Shown here in pieces: positions 35,156-44,002 of a stretch of 64,000 nucleotides of DNA. The position numbers and the translations under genes were made by a program. Below the pieces are notes generated by a model. That model saw only the letters and a list, made by a program, of their open reading frames with translations, made no database searches and was not told the DNA's origin. Source of the DNA: UBA6170 sp942491385 (lineage in GTDB: Bacteria; Chloroflexota; Anaerolineae; Anaerolineales; Anaerolineaceae); NCBI GenBank assembly GCA_942491385.1, contig CALOAF010000006.1, positions 124,001 through 188,000 on the forward strand, given 5' to 3'. The first letter of the stretch is position 1, and each line of letters starts with the position of its first letter.

Positions 35156-37615
35156 GTGTTTGATTTATATATATATCCTTTTGGTTACCGCAAAAATGAA
35201 GAATATTCTGATCTAACTGGATATTTTGTAGGGAATGTTCATCGTAAAGCAACCAGAACACGAGTTGAAGACATCATTGTAATTCGATTCACCCCATTTA
35301 GAAAAATATCCGAAGAAGAAACTAAAATTATTAACAATATGGTCTCAAAGGCTGGTGATCGATATTACAAGACGAAAGGACCGATCACCACCGCTGCAAA
35401 AAATGCTAGTGAAAATTTCAACAATGATCTCAATCAGTTAAATATAAAAAATCCTGGTCAAGCTCCAATTCTTGGAGCCTTTCACCTGATAGTCTTAAAC
35501 AAGAATGACGTATACTTCGTCCAGACTAGCGGTTCAACATCCTACCACATCACAAGAACCAGCGTTGAAAAATTTGAGGATAGGACTCATGGAGTTGAGG
35601 GAATTGGTGTTGGGAAAAGCATTAGAATCCGGTTTTTCCACTCCAAAATCATTGAAAGTGACCGTATTATTCTTTCATCAAGACCACCAATTAGCTGGAC
35701 AAAAGAAGCTTTATTGGGGGACGAGAGACTCTCTATCAGTCAATTAAGAAGATCTTTGATGCAATTAAGCGAGGATGATTTTGAAGCGGTCATCATTCAA
35801 TTCCGTAACGGGAATGGCAGTGTTCACCAATTGAAGCTCGATTCAATAGAATTCTCTTCTTCGGAAAATAAAGTAGGAACTCAATCCTCCCAGGACAATA
35901 CGCCTGATATTGTTATCGGTGAAACTGATGATGAAATTGATGATGATTCAGGCAATTATTTTCCGCCATCAAAAGAGCCAGTGGCAGAGAGATTTGAAGA
36001 TAAAGATCAGGGTATTTTGACGGAAGAATTTCCAGAGGAATTTTCAAATATTGGCAGTGAAAAAATTAAATCTGACCAAATTAAAGAAGGGGATCAGTCA
36101 AAATTTCTTGAAGATCATCCACACACATCCCCTGAATTAATGCAGGAAGCTGGGCATGATGAGCCACAAAAGGGGATTTTCATCAGCGGAGAGACTTGGG
36201 ATTCTGGTATCAGTCGTCAGCAAAAAGAACCTAAGAAACGGATCAAACAAAAAAAATCGAATACTTTCGCCATATTTCTATTGAACATACGAAAATTTTT
36301 TCTTAACCTAAACAACCAATACAGAAACCTGAAAAATTCGTTTACCAAAGGTTTATTAAAAGTTATAAAGCCTTCTGCAAAAATGAAAATCCAAAAAGAT
36401 CCTGATTCTTTATCTTCTTTATCCATGTTAATGATCGCTATCCTGGTGGCTGTATTTGTTTCTGCAATTGGCATTGCAGTCTATATGCAAAGTGGCGTTG
36501 GGTCGCAACAGGTTGAACTAATAGCCAATGCTAATTTATTGATCAGTGATGCTTTGGACGAACCAGATTTCAACAATCAAATTTTGATGTATCAGGAAGC
36601 GTTAAGACTGGTGACTGAATCTGAAAGTTATGGAAAATCCGAATCGACCACCGAGATTAAAATTTTTATTCAGGGGCAATTGGATAATCTTCAGGATGTA
36701 ACCAGGATTGATATTCAACCTACCGTATTTGGTGGTCTGGATAAAAGAATCCAAATCACCCGTATGGGAACGAATGCAAATGGTGATGTATACGCATTGG
36801 ATTCTGGCACGGGAAGAGTCATCAGATTGATTGCCACTCGGCCAGATTATGTCATTGATACTTCATTTGCTTGTGGTCCCGGAAAATTCGGCGATGTTGT
36901 AGTAGATACCCTGGTTGATATCGAGCCTGTCTATTATCCAAATAAGATTAACGCAGCTTTGATGGGTATCGATGGCAGAGGGAATCTTCTCATGTGTGTA
37001 CCGGGTAGTGATCCGATTGCAATTGAATTGAAAAGATCGGACATAAATTGGGGTGAAATCAAAGCCCTCGCATTTAATGGGTATAGCCTTTATATTTTGG
37101 ATGCGGGCGAGAAAACCAGGGATATTTACCGTTACCCAGCAAATGAGTATGCCTTTGATCTAGTTCCTGAAAGTTTGTTTTCCGGAAACATTCCTGAGAA
37201 TTTAGTCAATTCACTTGATCTTTCTGTGAATCAAGAGGAATTATTTTTGGTTCATGATAGTGGTCACCTAACCCGCTGTAATCTAAATCAATTAACTTGT
37301 GAGAATAATATTGGTTTTGGATTGATTGTAGATGGAAAAACCAGGGAAAATTTCAGTGTTTTGCCAGGTGCAGACTTATCTCAGGTTTCCATTACGCTAC
37401 CGCCTGACCCCTCTATTTATTTTTTAGATATGGGCCAGCAGGCAATTTACCATTTCAGTATGGCGCTCAATTTACAACAACAAATTCAACCTAATCCAGG
37501 TAGTCAGGGGAAGAATCTGGATGAATCCAGTAAACTAACCGCTTTTGCGGTAAATCCGAATGGAATTATTCATTTTGCTTATGGAAATCTGATCTATTTT
37601 GGATACTTACCCTGA
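35156..37615 (+). CDS. Membrane protein with PP2C-like N-terminal domain and extracytoplasmic propeller-like domain
   Basis: About 819 residues. Residues 1-235 are soluble and resemble a PP2C-type phosphatase fold in strand pattern (FHLIVLNKNDVYFVQTSGSTSYHI, IILSSRPPISW) but I do not see the metal-binding Asp-Gly motifs, so it may be catalytically dead. A highly charged linker runs to about 420, one transmembrane helix follows (MLMIAILVAVFVSAIGIAV), then a C-terminal domain with repeated strand units and DSGTGRVIRL, GYSLYILDAG and DSGHLTRC motifs suggests a beta-propeller outside. The frame opens at TTG 35138; GAGAGG precedes GTG 35156, used here. It probably belongs with the kinase/FHA genes nearby. 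Confidence 0.65.
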   Translation: MFDLYIYPFGYRKNEEYSDLTGYFVGNVHRKATRTRVEDIIVIRFTPFRKISEEETKIINNMVSKAGDRYYKTKGPITTAAKNASENFNNDLNQLNIKNPGQAPILGAFHLIVLNKNDVYFVQTSGSTSYHITRTSVEKFEDRTHGVEGIGVGKSIRIRFFHSKIIESDRIILSSRPPISWTKEALLGDERLSISQLRRSLMQLSEDDFEAVIIQFRNGNGSVHQLKLDSIEFSSSENKVGTQSSQDNTPDIVIGETDDEIDDDSGNYFPPSKEPVAERFEDKDQGILTEEFPEEFSNIGSEKIKSDQIKEGDQSKFLEDHPHTSPELMQEAGHDEPQKGIFISGETWDSGISRQQKEPKKRIKQKKSNTFAIFLLNIRKFFLNLNNQYRNLKNSFTKGLLKVIKPSAKMKIQKDPDSLSSLSMLMIAILVAVFVSAIGIAVYMQSGVGSQQVELIANANLLISDALDEPDFNNQILMYQEALRLVTESESYGKSESTTEIKIFIQGQLDNLQDVTRIDIQPTVFGGLDKRIQITRMGTNANGDVYALDSGTGRVIRLIATRPDYVIDTSFACGPGKFGDVVVDTLVDIEPVYYPNKINAALMGIDGRGNLLMCVPGSDPIAIELKRSDINWGEIKALAFNGYSLYILDAGEKTRDIYRYPANEYAFDLVPESLFSGNIPENLVNSLDLSVNQEELFLVHDSGHLTRCNLNQLTCENNIGFGLIVDGKTRENFSVLPGADLSQVSITLPPDPSIYFLDMGQQAIYHFSMALNLQQQIQPNPGSQGKNLDESSKLTAFAVNPNGIIHFAYGNLIYFGYLP

Positions 37616-37628
37616 TAGGAATGGAAAA

Positions 37629-38744
37629 TTGACAATTTTTTCCAGCATTCAAAAGCCTACTTTAATGATTGATGAAAAAAAAGCCAGAAAGAATCTTTCT
37701 TTTCTGCATCAAAAGATTAAATTGCAGGGTGTGCAATTTCGACCGCATTTCAAGACTCACCAATCTGCGGAGATTGGGGAATGGTTTCGGGAAATTGGGA
37801 TTCGGAAAATTTCGGTATCTTCTATTGATATGGCTATTTATTTTGCAGACCATGGTTGGGAGGATATTTTTATTGCATTTCCGGTCAATATTTTACAAAT
37901 TGATGAAATTGTTAAATTATCCATTAGGGTTGATTTGTCTTTGCTATTTGAAGATTCAAATACTGTAGCATTCATAGACCATCATCTCTCTCATCCCATC
38001 TCTGGTTGGATAAAGATCGATACTGGGGCAAATCGCTGTGGATTGCACAGCAATCAATTTGAACAAATTTTGTTAATTGCTAAAGAATTTGAAAAAAGTA
38101 AGAATATTAAGTTCTGTGGTCTGGTTACCCATGCTGGGCATACATATCGTTATAATAGGGATGAAGAAATCACCTCAGTCTATGATCAATCAATCGACAC
38201 ATTATTTGAAATTCGAGACAAATTGAATCGCGTTGGTTTTTCGAAAATTGCACTTTCTGTGGGCGATACCCCTTCTTCTCGATTGGTGAAAGATTTTAAG
38301 AATGTGGATGAACTTCGTCCGGGAAATTTCCTGTTTTATGATGTTCAACAATTCCAGGCTGGTGTTTGCCAGTTAGAAGAAATCGCAGTTGCTTTGTTTT
38401 GCCCGGTGGTTGCAGTTCATCCAGATAGGAATGAATTAGTCCTTTATGGCGGTGCAATTCATCTTTCGAAAGATACCCATACCTGGGGATCAATAAAAAG
38501 TGCTTATGGTCTGATTGCATTGCCAAAAAAAATTAGCAGTGGATGGGACGATAAAAAAATACTAGGTTACTTGCGTTCCCTTTCCCAAGAACATGGTGTC
38601 GCGGTCATTCCAGAAGGAATTCCTGAAGAAATTAAACCTGGCAGTCTGGTGTGTGTTTTACCAGCACATTCATGTTTGACCGTTCAGGCAATGGGAAAGT
38701 ACATTAATGTAGAGGGAGAAACGATCCATACGATGCTGGCTTAA
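37629..38744 (+). CDS. PLP-dependent D-threonine aldolase/D-serine dehydratase-like enzyme
   Basis: Fold-type III (alanine racemase-like) PLP enzyme. The N-terminal strand KPTLMIDEKKARKNL leads to the Schiff-base Lys in RPHFKTHQS. GWIKIDTGANRCGL and SVGDTPSSR are family loops, and the C-terminal LPAHSCLT supplies the His-x-Cys metal site of the DSD1/D-threonine aldolase group. The substrate is unknown. TTG 37629 follows AGGA by 8 bases and is preferred over an earlier TTG at 37599 that would overlap the upstream gene. Confidence 0.82.
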   Translation: MTIFSSIQKPTLMIDEKKARKNLSFLHQKIKLQGVQFRPHFKTHQSAEIGEWFREIGIRKISVSSIDMAIYFADHGWEDIFIAFPVNILQIDEIVKLSIRVDLSLLFEDSNTVAFIDHHLSHPISGWIKIDTGANRCGLHSNQFEQILLIAKEFEKSKNIKFCGLVTHAGHTYRYNRDEEITSVYDQSIDTLFEIRDKLNRVGFSKIALSVGDTPSSRLVKDFKNVDELRPGNFLFYDVQQFQAGVCQLEEIAVALFCPVVAVHPDRNELVLYGGAIHLSKDTHTWGSIKSAYGLIALPKKISSGWDDKKILGYLRSLSQEHGVAVIPEGIPEEIKPGSLVCVLPAHSCLTVQAMGKYINVEGETIHTMLA

Positions 38745-39958
38745 CCCATGATGATAACCAGTGGGACTGGGGTGAAAACGAGAATAAATAGAACCAGCAT
38801 GAGGAGAGACAATTTTTTTCGTGTAGGATCCAAACACGTTACAGAATCTTTCATTTGAGAGGGAACCTGATTTAGAAATACCAATAAAAACGCCCAAAAC
38901 CACCAGCCAGACCAAGCAAACCCTAACAAACCCATGATGACCAGGAATACTGGTGTCAACTTTCTGGCTTTTTTACCTAAAACTGATGTCAGAACATGTC
39001 CTCCATCCAATTGTCCGATCGGAATCAAGTTTAATGAGGTCACCAATATACCAGCCCAACCTGCCCAGGCAACGGGATGGATCATGACATCATAACCACC
39101 AAATGGAAAAGGTTGACCAGTAAAGAAATAGCGCAACCAAAAAACAATTGGATTCAATCCAGCAAAAGATTGGGGATTGGGTAATAATTCCCCAAAAACC
39201 AGGTATTTCAATCCCAAATATAGCAATGAATTCCCTTCCATTTGCAGTCCGCTATCTACCGGTATTTGAGCAGGGAGCATTTCCACCTGCGACAACGACA
39301 GACCTAAAATGATAATTGGAATTGCAACAATAATTCCGCTGAGGGGACCGGCAATTGCAATATCAAATAATTGTTTTTTATTTTTCGGGATACTTTTCAT
39401 GTTGATAAAAGCGCCCATGGTCCCGAAAGGGCTGATGATTGGCAAAGGAATGAAATAAGGCAAAGTAACATTTACGTCGTGTTTTCTTCCTGCAAAATAA
39501 TGTCCCATTTCATGAGCGCCAAGAATGGCCAGAATTGAGATGGCAAAAGGCCAGCCGTTTTTAGCGATTAACAATATCGCCTGAAAATCCAATTTTTCTG
39601 GCAGAGTTGGGCTGGAAAAAAGTCCACCTGTCACCAGAACACTAATCATTGTGATAATAAAAAGTATCAGATTGGTTCTTGGATTTGATTTCTTCGCAGA
39701 GGGAAATTCATCCAGGAGATAGATAACATGTTTACTATTTTCTTCAGTTAATAAGACAGAAAATTTATTGATTTTTGCTCTTTTTTCGATCAGGTCAAAA
39801 GTGGTTTCACTTTGTTCTTGGTTTTTTAAATGACCAATGTAGCGAACTTGCCACTTATCTTCTTTTCTGCCTGTCGTAATGCTCTCCACAAGCATGAAAC
39901 TTCTTATATAATCGTGGAGAGGTTGAAAATCATCTTCAAAGTATGAATTCATGTCCAT
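38741..39958 (-). CDS. Site-2 protease family (M50) membrane metallopeptidase
   Basis: About 405 residues. After a soluble N-terminal region (about 150 residues) come several membrane helices with the zinc motif HEMGH in ILGAHEMGHYFAGRKHDV and the second metal-site region LIPIGQLDGGHVLTSVLG (the LDG motif). This is the intramembrane protease architecture, here close to the plant EGY/cyanobacterial type with a long N-terminal soluble part. The frame stays open to 40126, but that extension runs through the tRNA gene; AGGATCAATA before ATG 39958 marks the start. Four bases overlap with the convergent neighbour. Confidence 0.9.
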   Translation of the reverse strand: MDMNSYFEDDFQPLHDYIRSFMLVESITTGRKEDKWQVRYIGHLKNQEQSETTFDLIEKRAKINKFSVLLTEENSKHVIYLLDEFPSAKKSNPRTNLILFIITMISVLVTGGLFSSPTLPEKLDFQAILLIAKNGWPFAISILAILGAHEMGHYFAGRKHDVNVTLPYFIPLPIISPFGTMGAFINMKSIPKNKKQLFDIAIAGPLSGIIVAIPIIILGLSLSQVEMLPAQIPVDSGLQMEGNSLLYLGLKYLVFGELLPNPQSFAGLNPIVFWLRYFFTGQPFPFGGYDVMIHPVAWAGWAGILVTSLNLIPIGQLDGGHVLTSVLGKKARKLTPVFLVIMGLLGFAWSGWWFWAFLLVFLNQVPSQMKDSVTCLDPTRKKLSLLMLVLFILVFTPVPLVIIMG

Positions 39959-40050
39959 TATTGATCCTGTTACTATTCTAATCACTTTCTTAAATGAATG
40001 CCACTTAATGTAAAAAAGACAAGCGATATGCCATGTCTTTTTTATACAGG

Positions 40051-40144
40051 CGGGAATGGATGGGAGTCGAACCCACCGCGGCCTGCATAACAACCCGCCA
40101 CCGATTTTGAAGACCGGGAAGCCCACCGGGACCTGACCACTCCC
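40051..40144 (-). tRNA. selC: tRNA-Sec (anticodon TCA)
   Basis: 94 bases on the minus strand. An 8-bp acceptor stem (GGGAGTGG / CCATTCCC with one G-U), a long D arm (AGGTCCCGGTGGGCTTCC), an anticodon stem CCGGT/ATCGG with loop CTTCAAA giving TCA, a long variable arm with GCGG/CCGC pairing, and a T arm GTGGG-TTCGACT-CCCAT. The 8-bp acceptor, extended D stem and long variable arm are diagnostic of selenocysteine tRNA. The discriminator is G; CCA is not encoded. It occupies the 337-base gap 39959-40295, which is otherwise empty. No selA, selB or selD is in the window. Confidence 0.93.
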
Positions 40145-40295
40145 ACCCTTAAGGATACTCGAACCCCTTTATTTGGTCAATTATTAATGTGTTGGAACGA
40201 GATCAATATTGAGAAATATAAAATCAACAATAAAAGATCAAACAAGCAGCATATCACTATTTGAATTTCCAATATAATAAACAATAAGGTGAATC

Positions 40296-42173
40296 ATGAA
40301 AAAAATAGGGATAAACACGCAATATTTTATTGATACGAAAAACCGTAAAACCTTCTTCCGAGGTGTAAATTTAGGGGGAAGCAGTAAAATTCCTGTATTT
40401 CCGGATGGAGCCACCTACAAAAAAGATGGGTTCTTTGATCACTTAAATGTCTCATTTGTAGGACGTCCATTTCCAATATCACAGGCAGACGAACATTTTG
40501 AAAGACTTAATAAATGGGGATTTAATTTTTTGAGATTGTTGACTACCTGGGAAGCAATTGAACATTGTGGACCGGGAATTTATGATGAAGAGTATCTGGA
40601 TTATTTTGAGGAAATTGTAAAAAAAGCAAACGAATATGGTTTTACGATTTTTGTTGATCCTCATCAGGACGTCTGGAGCAGGTTCACCGGAGGAGATGGT
40701 GCGCCAGGTTGGACACTGGAATTGGCTGGATTTGACATAAAGAAAATTCATACAAGTGGAGCGGCGATTGTTCATAATGTCCAAGGGGATCCTTACCCAC
40801 GTATGATCTGGCCGACAAATTATCAAAAACTCGCTGCTGCCACGATGTTTACTTTATTTTTCGGTGGGAAAGATTTTGCACCGAATTTCCAAATAGCGGG
40901 TGTTCAAATTCAGGATTATTTGCAAGACCACTATATCAATTCTATTCTACAAATTGTTGATAGGTTAAAGAAATATCCCCATGTAATTGGATACGATAGC
41001 TTAAATGAACCTTCTAATGGTTGGATAGGGCATCCTGACTTGAGAGAAAATCATGGTCGCCTTAAATTAGGAGAAATGCCGACTCCCTGGCAATCCATTT
41101 TGTTAGGCGATGGCAGGGAGCAGGAAGTTGAAATTTGGAAAATTCGTATGTTGGGGCTGCAGTTGACAGATTGGAAAATGATCAATGAAAAAGAAATCCG
41201 AGCCTGGCAGACTGGCACAGAATGCTTGTGGAAACAACATGGCATTTGGACAACTGATGATAAAAATAATCCGGTGCTCATAAATCCATTTTATTTTTCA
41301 GAGGTAAATGGTGAGGTGGTTGATTTTTCTTCCAATTACCTTAAACCTTTTATTAATCGTTTTTCCTCTGCCGTAAGGAAAGTTGATGAGGATGCCATGA
41401 TTTTCATCGAAGGTGTCCCTGACATTCCTCTACCTGAATGGACAGAACAGGATGTGCAAGGGATCGTTAATGCTACCCATTGGTATGATGGTGTCACATT
41501 ATTAACGAAGAATTTCAATCCCAACTTCACCATGGATATTGAACGGATGAGAATTGCATATGGGAAGAAAAAAGTCCGCAAGGTTTTTTATCAGCAATTG
41601 AACCGGATCAAAAATGATTCAATAACAAAATATGGTAATGTGCCCACGGTAATTGGAGAATTTGGTGTTCCTTTTGATCTGAACAAGAAAAAAGCCTTTA
41701 TAACAGGTGATTTCTCAAATCAATCAGAAGCACTGGATCTTTATTATCAAATTATCGAAGAATTATTTATAGATTCCACTATCTGGAATTACACGTCCGA
41801 TAATACGAATGAACATGGAGACTTGTGGAATGATGAAGACTTATCAATTTTCAGTCGAGACCAACAGGTTGACCCCGAAAATATTAATTCGGGTGGCCGA
41901 GGATTAAAAGCCTTCATCCGACCTTATTTAAGATTTATCACTGGTAACCCCTTGAGGCAATCATTTGAATACCGCAGAAAAGAATACACGTTATTGTTCG
42001 AAGATGATAAAGACGGGGAATTAGTCGTATTTGTCCCCGATTACCAGTACCCGCGAGGCTTTCGGGTGGAATTTGAAAATGGAGAATGGAAATTGAGTGA
42101 TGAAGAGCAGGAAATCCACATTGATTATCATGGAGCTACTGAATATCAAATTTTGAGAATTTTGCCTAAGTAG
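40296..42173 (+). CDS. Glycoside hydrolase family 5 protein, glycosylceramidase/glucosidase-like
   Basis: 625 residues, no signal peptide. The start of the barrel carries FRGVNLGGSSKIP, with RLLTTWEAIEH and VDPHQDVWSRFTGGDG following. The acid/base Glu is in YDSLNEPSNGW (NEP) and the nucleophile Glu in TVIGEFGVPFD, near residue 455. A C-terminal beta domain (about 535-625) follows. The long loops and PHQDxWSR motif recall GH5 subfamily 12 and endoglycoceramidases rather than cellulases. A cytoplasmic location suggests action on an imported glycoside. Its stop is close to the oxidoreductase gene. Confidence 0.85.
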   Translation: MKKIGINTQYFIDTKNRKTFFRGVNLGGSSKIPVFPDGATYKKDGFFDHLNVSFVGRPFPISQADEHFERLNKWGFNFLRLLTTWEAIEHCGPGIYDEEYLDYFEEIVKKANEYGFTIFVDPHQDVWSRFTGGDGAPGWTLELAGFDIKKIHTSGAAIVHNVQGDPYPRMIWPTNYQKLAAATMFTLFFGGKDFAPNFQIAGVQIQDYLQDHYINSILQIVDRLKKYPHVIGYDSLNEPSNGWIGHPDLRENHGRLKLGEMPTPWQSILLGDGREQEVEIWKIRMLGLQLTDWKMINEKEIRAWQTGTECLWKQHGIWTTDDKNNPVLINPFYFSEVNGEVVDFSSNYLKPFINRFSSAVRKVDEDAMIFIEGVPDIPLPEWTEQDVQGIVNATHWYDGVTLLTKNFNPNFTMDIERMRIAYGKKKVRKVFYQQLNRIKNDSITKYGNVPTVIGEFGVPFDLNKKKAFITGDFSNQSEALDLYYQIIEELFIDSTIWNYTSDNTNEHGDLWNDEDLSIFSRDQQVDPENINSGGRGLKAFIRPYLRFITGNPLRQSFEYRRKEYTLLFEDDKDGELVVFVPDYQYPRGFRVEFENGEWKLSDEEQEIHIDYHGATEYQILRILPK

Positions 42174-42184
42174 CGAGGAATTTC

Positions 42185-43108
42185 ATGAAAATATCGGTCA
42201 TGATTGAAGGCCAAAATGGTTTAAATTGGATCTATTGGAAAAAAATCGTCGATGTCGTTGAAAAACATGGTTTTTATGGATTGTATCGTTCCGATCATTT
42301 TACCAATGCCAGTCCTCCTAATAAAGATTCTTTAGAATTATGGACATCCTTAACTTATCTGGCAGTCACCACGGAGAGGATTAAGTTCGGATCCCTGGTT
42401 ACTCCTATATCTTTTAGAAATCCTGCAATAACTGCCAGAATGGCGGCAGCAGTTGATGATTTATCTTCAGGAAGGTTGAAATTAGGTTTAGGCGCAGGCT
42501 GGCAAGAGCGGGAACATCAAATGTATGGCTTCGACTTATTAGGAGTTAAAGAAAGATTCAAACGCTTTGAGGAAGGTTTGTTGATTATTAAAAATTTGCT
42601 GCAATCAAACGGTCCGGTATCATTGGATGGTATTTACTTTCAATTAAAAGATGCAACCCTTTTACCCAGACCTCAACGCCAGAATGGACCTGAAATCTTA
42701 ATTGGGGGAAATGGAGAAAATTATACATTTCCGTTGGTTGTTAAATTCGCCGATGAATGGAATGGAATCTTTCTTACCCCTGAAAAATATAGGGTGAAAA
42801 ATGATCAATTAGATCAATTGCTCCTGATAAAAGGAAAAAAACCAGAAGATGTGCGGCGATCATTAATGACGAATTTAACTTTTGGGTACAACCAAGAATT
42901 GTTAAGCAAAAAATTAAGAGGCAGAGATCCAGAAGAGATGATTCAAAGAGGAATAGTTGTTGGTTCATCTGAACAGGTTGCTGATAAATTAAAAGAATAC
43001 CAAGAAACAGGTGTGGACGAAATAATGCTGCAATGGCTTGATCTGGGTGATTTGGATGGTTTAATTCATTTTGCAGAAATTGTTTTGCCAAAATTTCAGG
43101 GTGATTGA
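42185..43108 (+). CDS. Luciferase-like (LLM class) flavin/F420-dependent oxidoreductase
   Basis: 307 residues of the bacterial luciferase-like barrel: GLYRSDHFTNASPP, FGSLVTPISFRNPAITARMAAAVDDLSSGRLKLGLGAGW, and PEILIGGNGENYTF. Uses FMN or F420; substrate unknown. Eleven bases after the GH5 gene, so probably one transcript. Confidence 0.86.
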   Translation: MKISVMIEGQNGLNWIYWKKIVDVVEKHGFYGLYRSDHFTNASPPNKDSLELWTSLTYLAVTTERIKFGSLVTPISFRNPAITARMAAAVDDLSSGRLKLGLGAGWQEREHQMYGFDLLGVKERFKRFEEGLLIIKNLLQSNGPVSLDGIYFQLKDATLLPRPQRQNGPEILIGGNGENYTFPLVVKFADEWNGIFLTPEKYRVKNDQLDQLLLIKGKKPEDVRRSLMTNLTFGYNQELLSKKLRGRDPEEMIQRGIVVGSSEQVADKLKEYQETGVDEIMLQWLDLGDLDGLIHFAEIVLPKFQGD

Positions 43109-43112
43109 GCGG

Positions 43113-43664
43113 TTAAAAAGCCCAGGGGAACCAGAGGTTCATGGTGGGGATCAGTAAGAGGACTAATTTTCCTAAAACCCAACCCAATAAGATACCTGCT
43201 ATCACATCAGACAAATAATGCAGGCCTGTTTGGATGCGCGATATGGCCACCAAGGGTGCCCAGATCGTTAGAAAAATAGCAAACCACAGCGGTGCAATAC
43301 TCCAGGCCATGGAAGCCAGGAAGAAGACGCGTGTGGCGTGTCCAGAAGGAAACGAATGAGGATCGGTACTGCGGTAAATTTCACCCCATTCACCAACAGG
43401 CCGCTTTCTGCGAATTGAAAATTTTATAAGCAAAACGATGAATGCTAGAATAAAAGTACCCAACCCCATTGCAGCAGTTATGGCTCGCCATTCATTTTTT
43501 GCGAATAACCAGATTAGAAATAAAACACCCAGGCAATACCAGGAATCACCTGAGTGAGCGATGATCGTGGATATTCGCCAGATCAGTTTGGAAGAAGGGT
43601 TCAAGCGGATTTTGTTGGTTAGAATAATATCCCACTCATTAATTTTTTTCATCGTTAGCAGCAT
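43113..43664 (-). CDS. PAP2-family membrane phosphatase
   Basis: 183 residues with about five membrane helices and the three PAP2 motifs: KFSIRRKRP, PSGHATR and SRIQTGLHYLSD, whose Arg, His and His/Asp residues catalyse phosphate removal from lipid pyrophosphates or phosphatidates. Substrate not defined; with uppP it may share undecaprenyl-PP recycling. AAGGACGAC precedes the ATG. Confidence 0.9.
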   Translation of the reverse strand: MLLTMKKINEWDIILTNKIRLNPSSKLIWRISTIIAHSGDSWYCLGVLFLIWLFAKNEWRAITAAMGLGTFILAFIVLLIKFSIRRKRPVGEWGEIYRSTDPHSFPSGHATRVFFLASMAWSIAPLWFAIFLTIWAPLVAISRIQTGLHYLSDVIAGILLGWVLGKLVLLLIPTMNLWFPWAF

Positions 43665-43845
43665 GTCGTCCTTTTTCCTTCAGGTAGCACGCAGTATACC
43701 GCGAAGGAAGAAAATATGCAATTTTTCTCAAATTGAATTTGACATATCACGATGGGTTTGGAGGATTCTTGGAAATGTTGGAGGATTAATCAAAACCGTG
43801 ATCAAATCAGAGGGTTTTAGAGGCGAGCTGAGAATTTACGAGTAA

Positions 43846-43874
43846 TTGTATTAATGAAATAATATCGATATAAT
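43846..43874 (+). promoter_or_regulatory. Promoter for the molybdenum hydroxylase operon
   Basis: TTGTAT, 17-base spacer, perfect TATAAT. Predicted start about 43881, giving a leader of about 120 bases that contains the fold at 43915-44000. The stretch 43665-43845 upstream shows no gene. Confidence 0.75.
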
Positions 43875-43914
43875 ATTTGAGAGTGATTCATACAAATAAA
43901 TATACAATTGATTG

Positions 43915-44000
43915 ATTCGGTGGTCGGTTTTTGATAATAGACCGGCGTCGGTTCTGAGAAGCCGTCGAAAAGTGCCGCCAAACGAAAGGAGCCACCGAAT
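43915..44000 (+). promoter_or_regulatory. Structured 5' leader (candidate riboswitch) of the molybdenum hydroxylase operon
   Basis: A perfect 9-bp closing helix joins ATTCGGTGG (43915-43923) to CCACCGAAT (43992-44000), directly before the ATG at 44003. Inside, CGGT/ACCG (about 43925-43944), GGCG/CGCC enclosing a CGGTT/AGCCG hairpin, and a conserved-looking AAACGAAAGGAG can form. The Shine-Dalgarno AAAGGAG (43985-43991) abuts the 3' arm of the closing helix, so folding could control translation. The position before a Mo-cofactor enzyme suggests a Moco-type riboswitch, but I cannot match it base by base to that class. Confidence 0.5.
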
Positions 44001-44002
44001 AA

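Noticed and set aside
39959..40126. N-terminal extension of the M50 protease reading frame up to 40126
   Set aside because: It runs through the tRNA-Sec gene and there is a good ribosome-binding site before ATG 39958.
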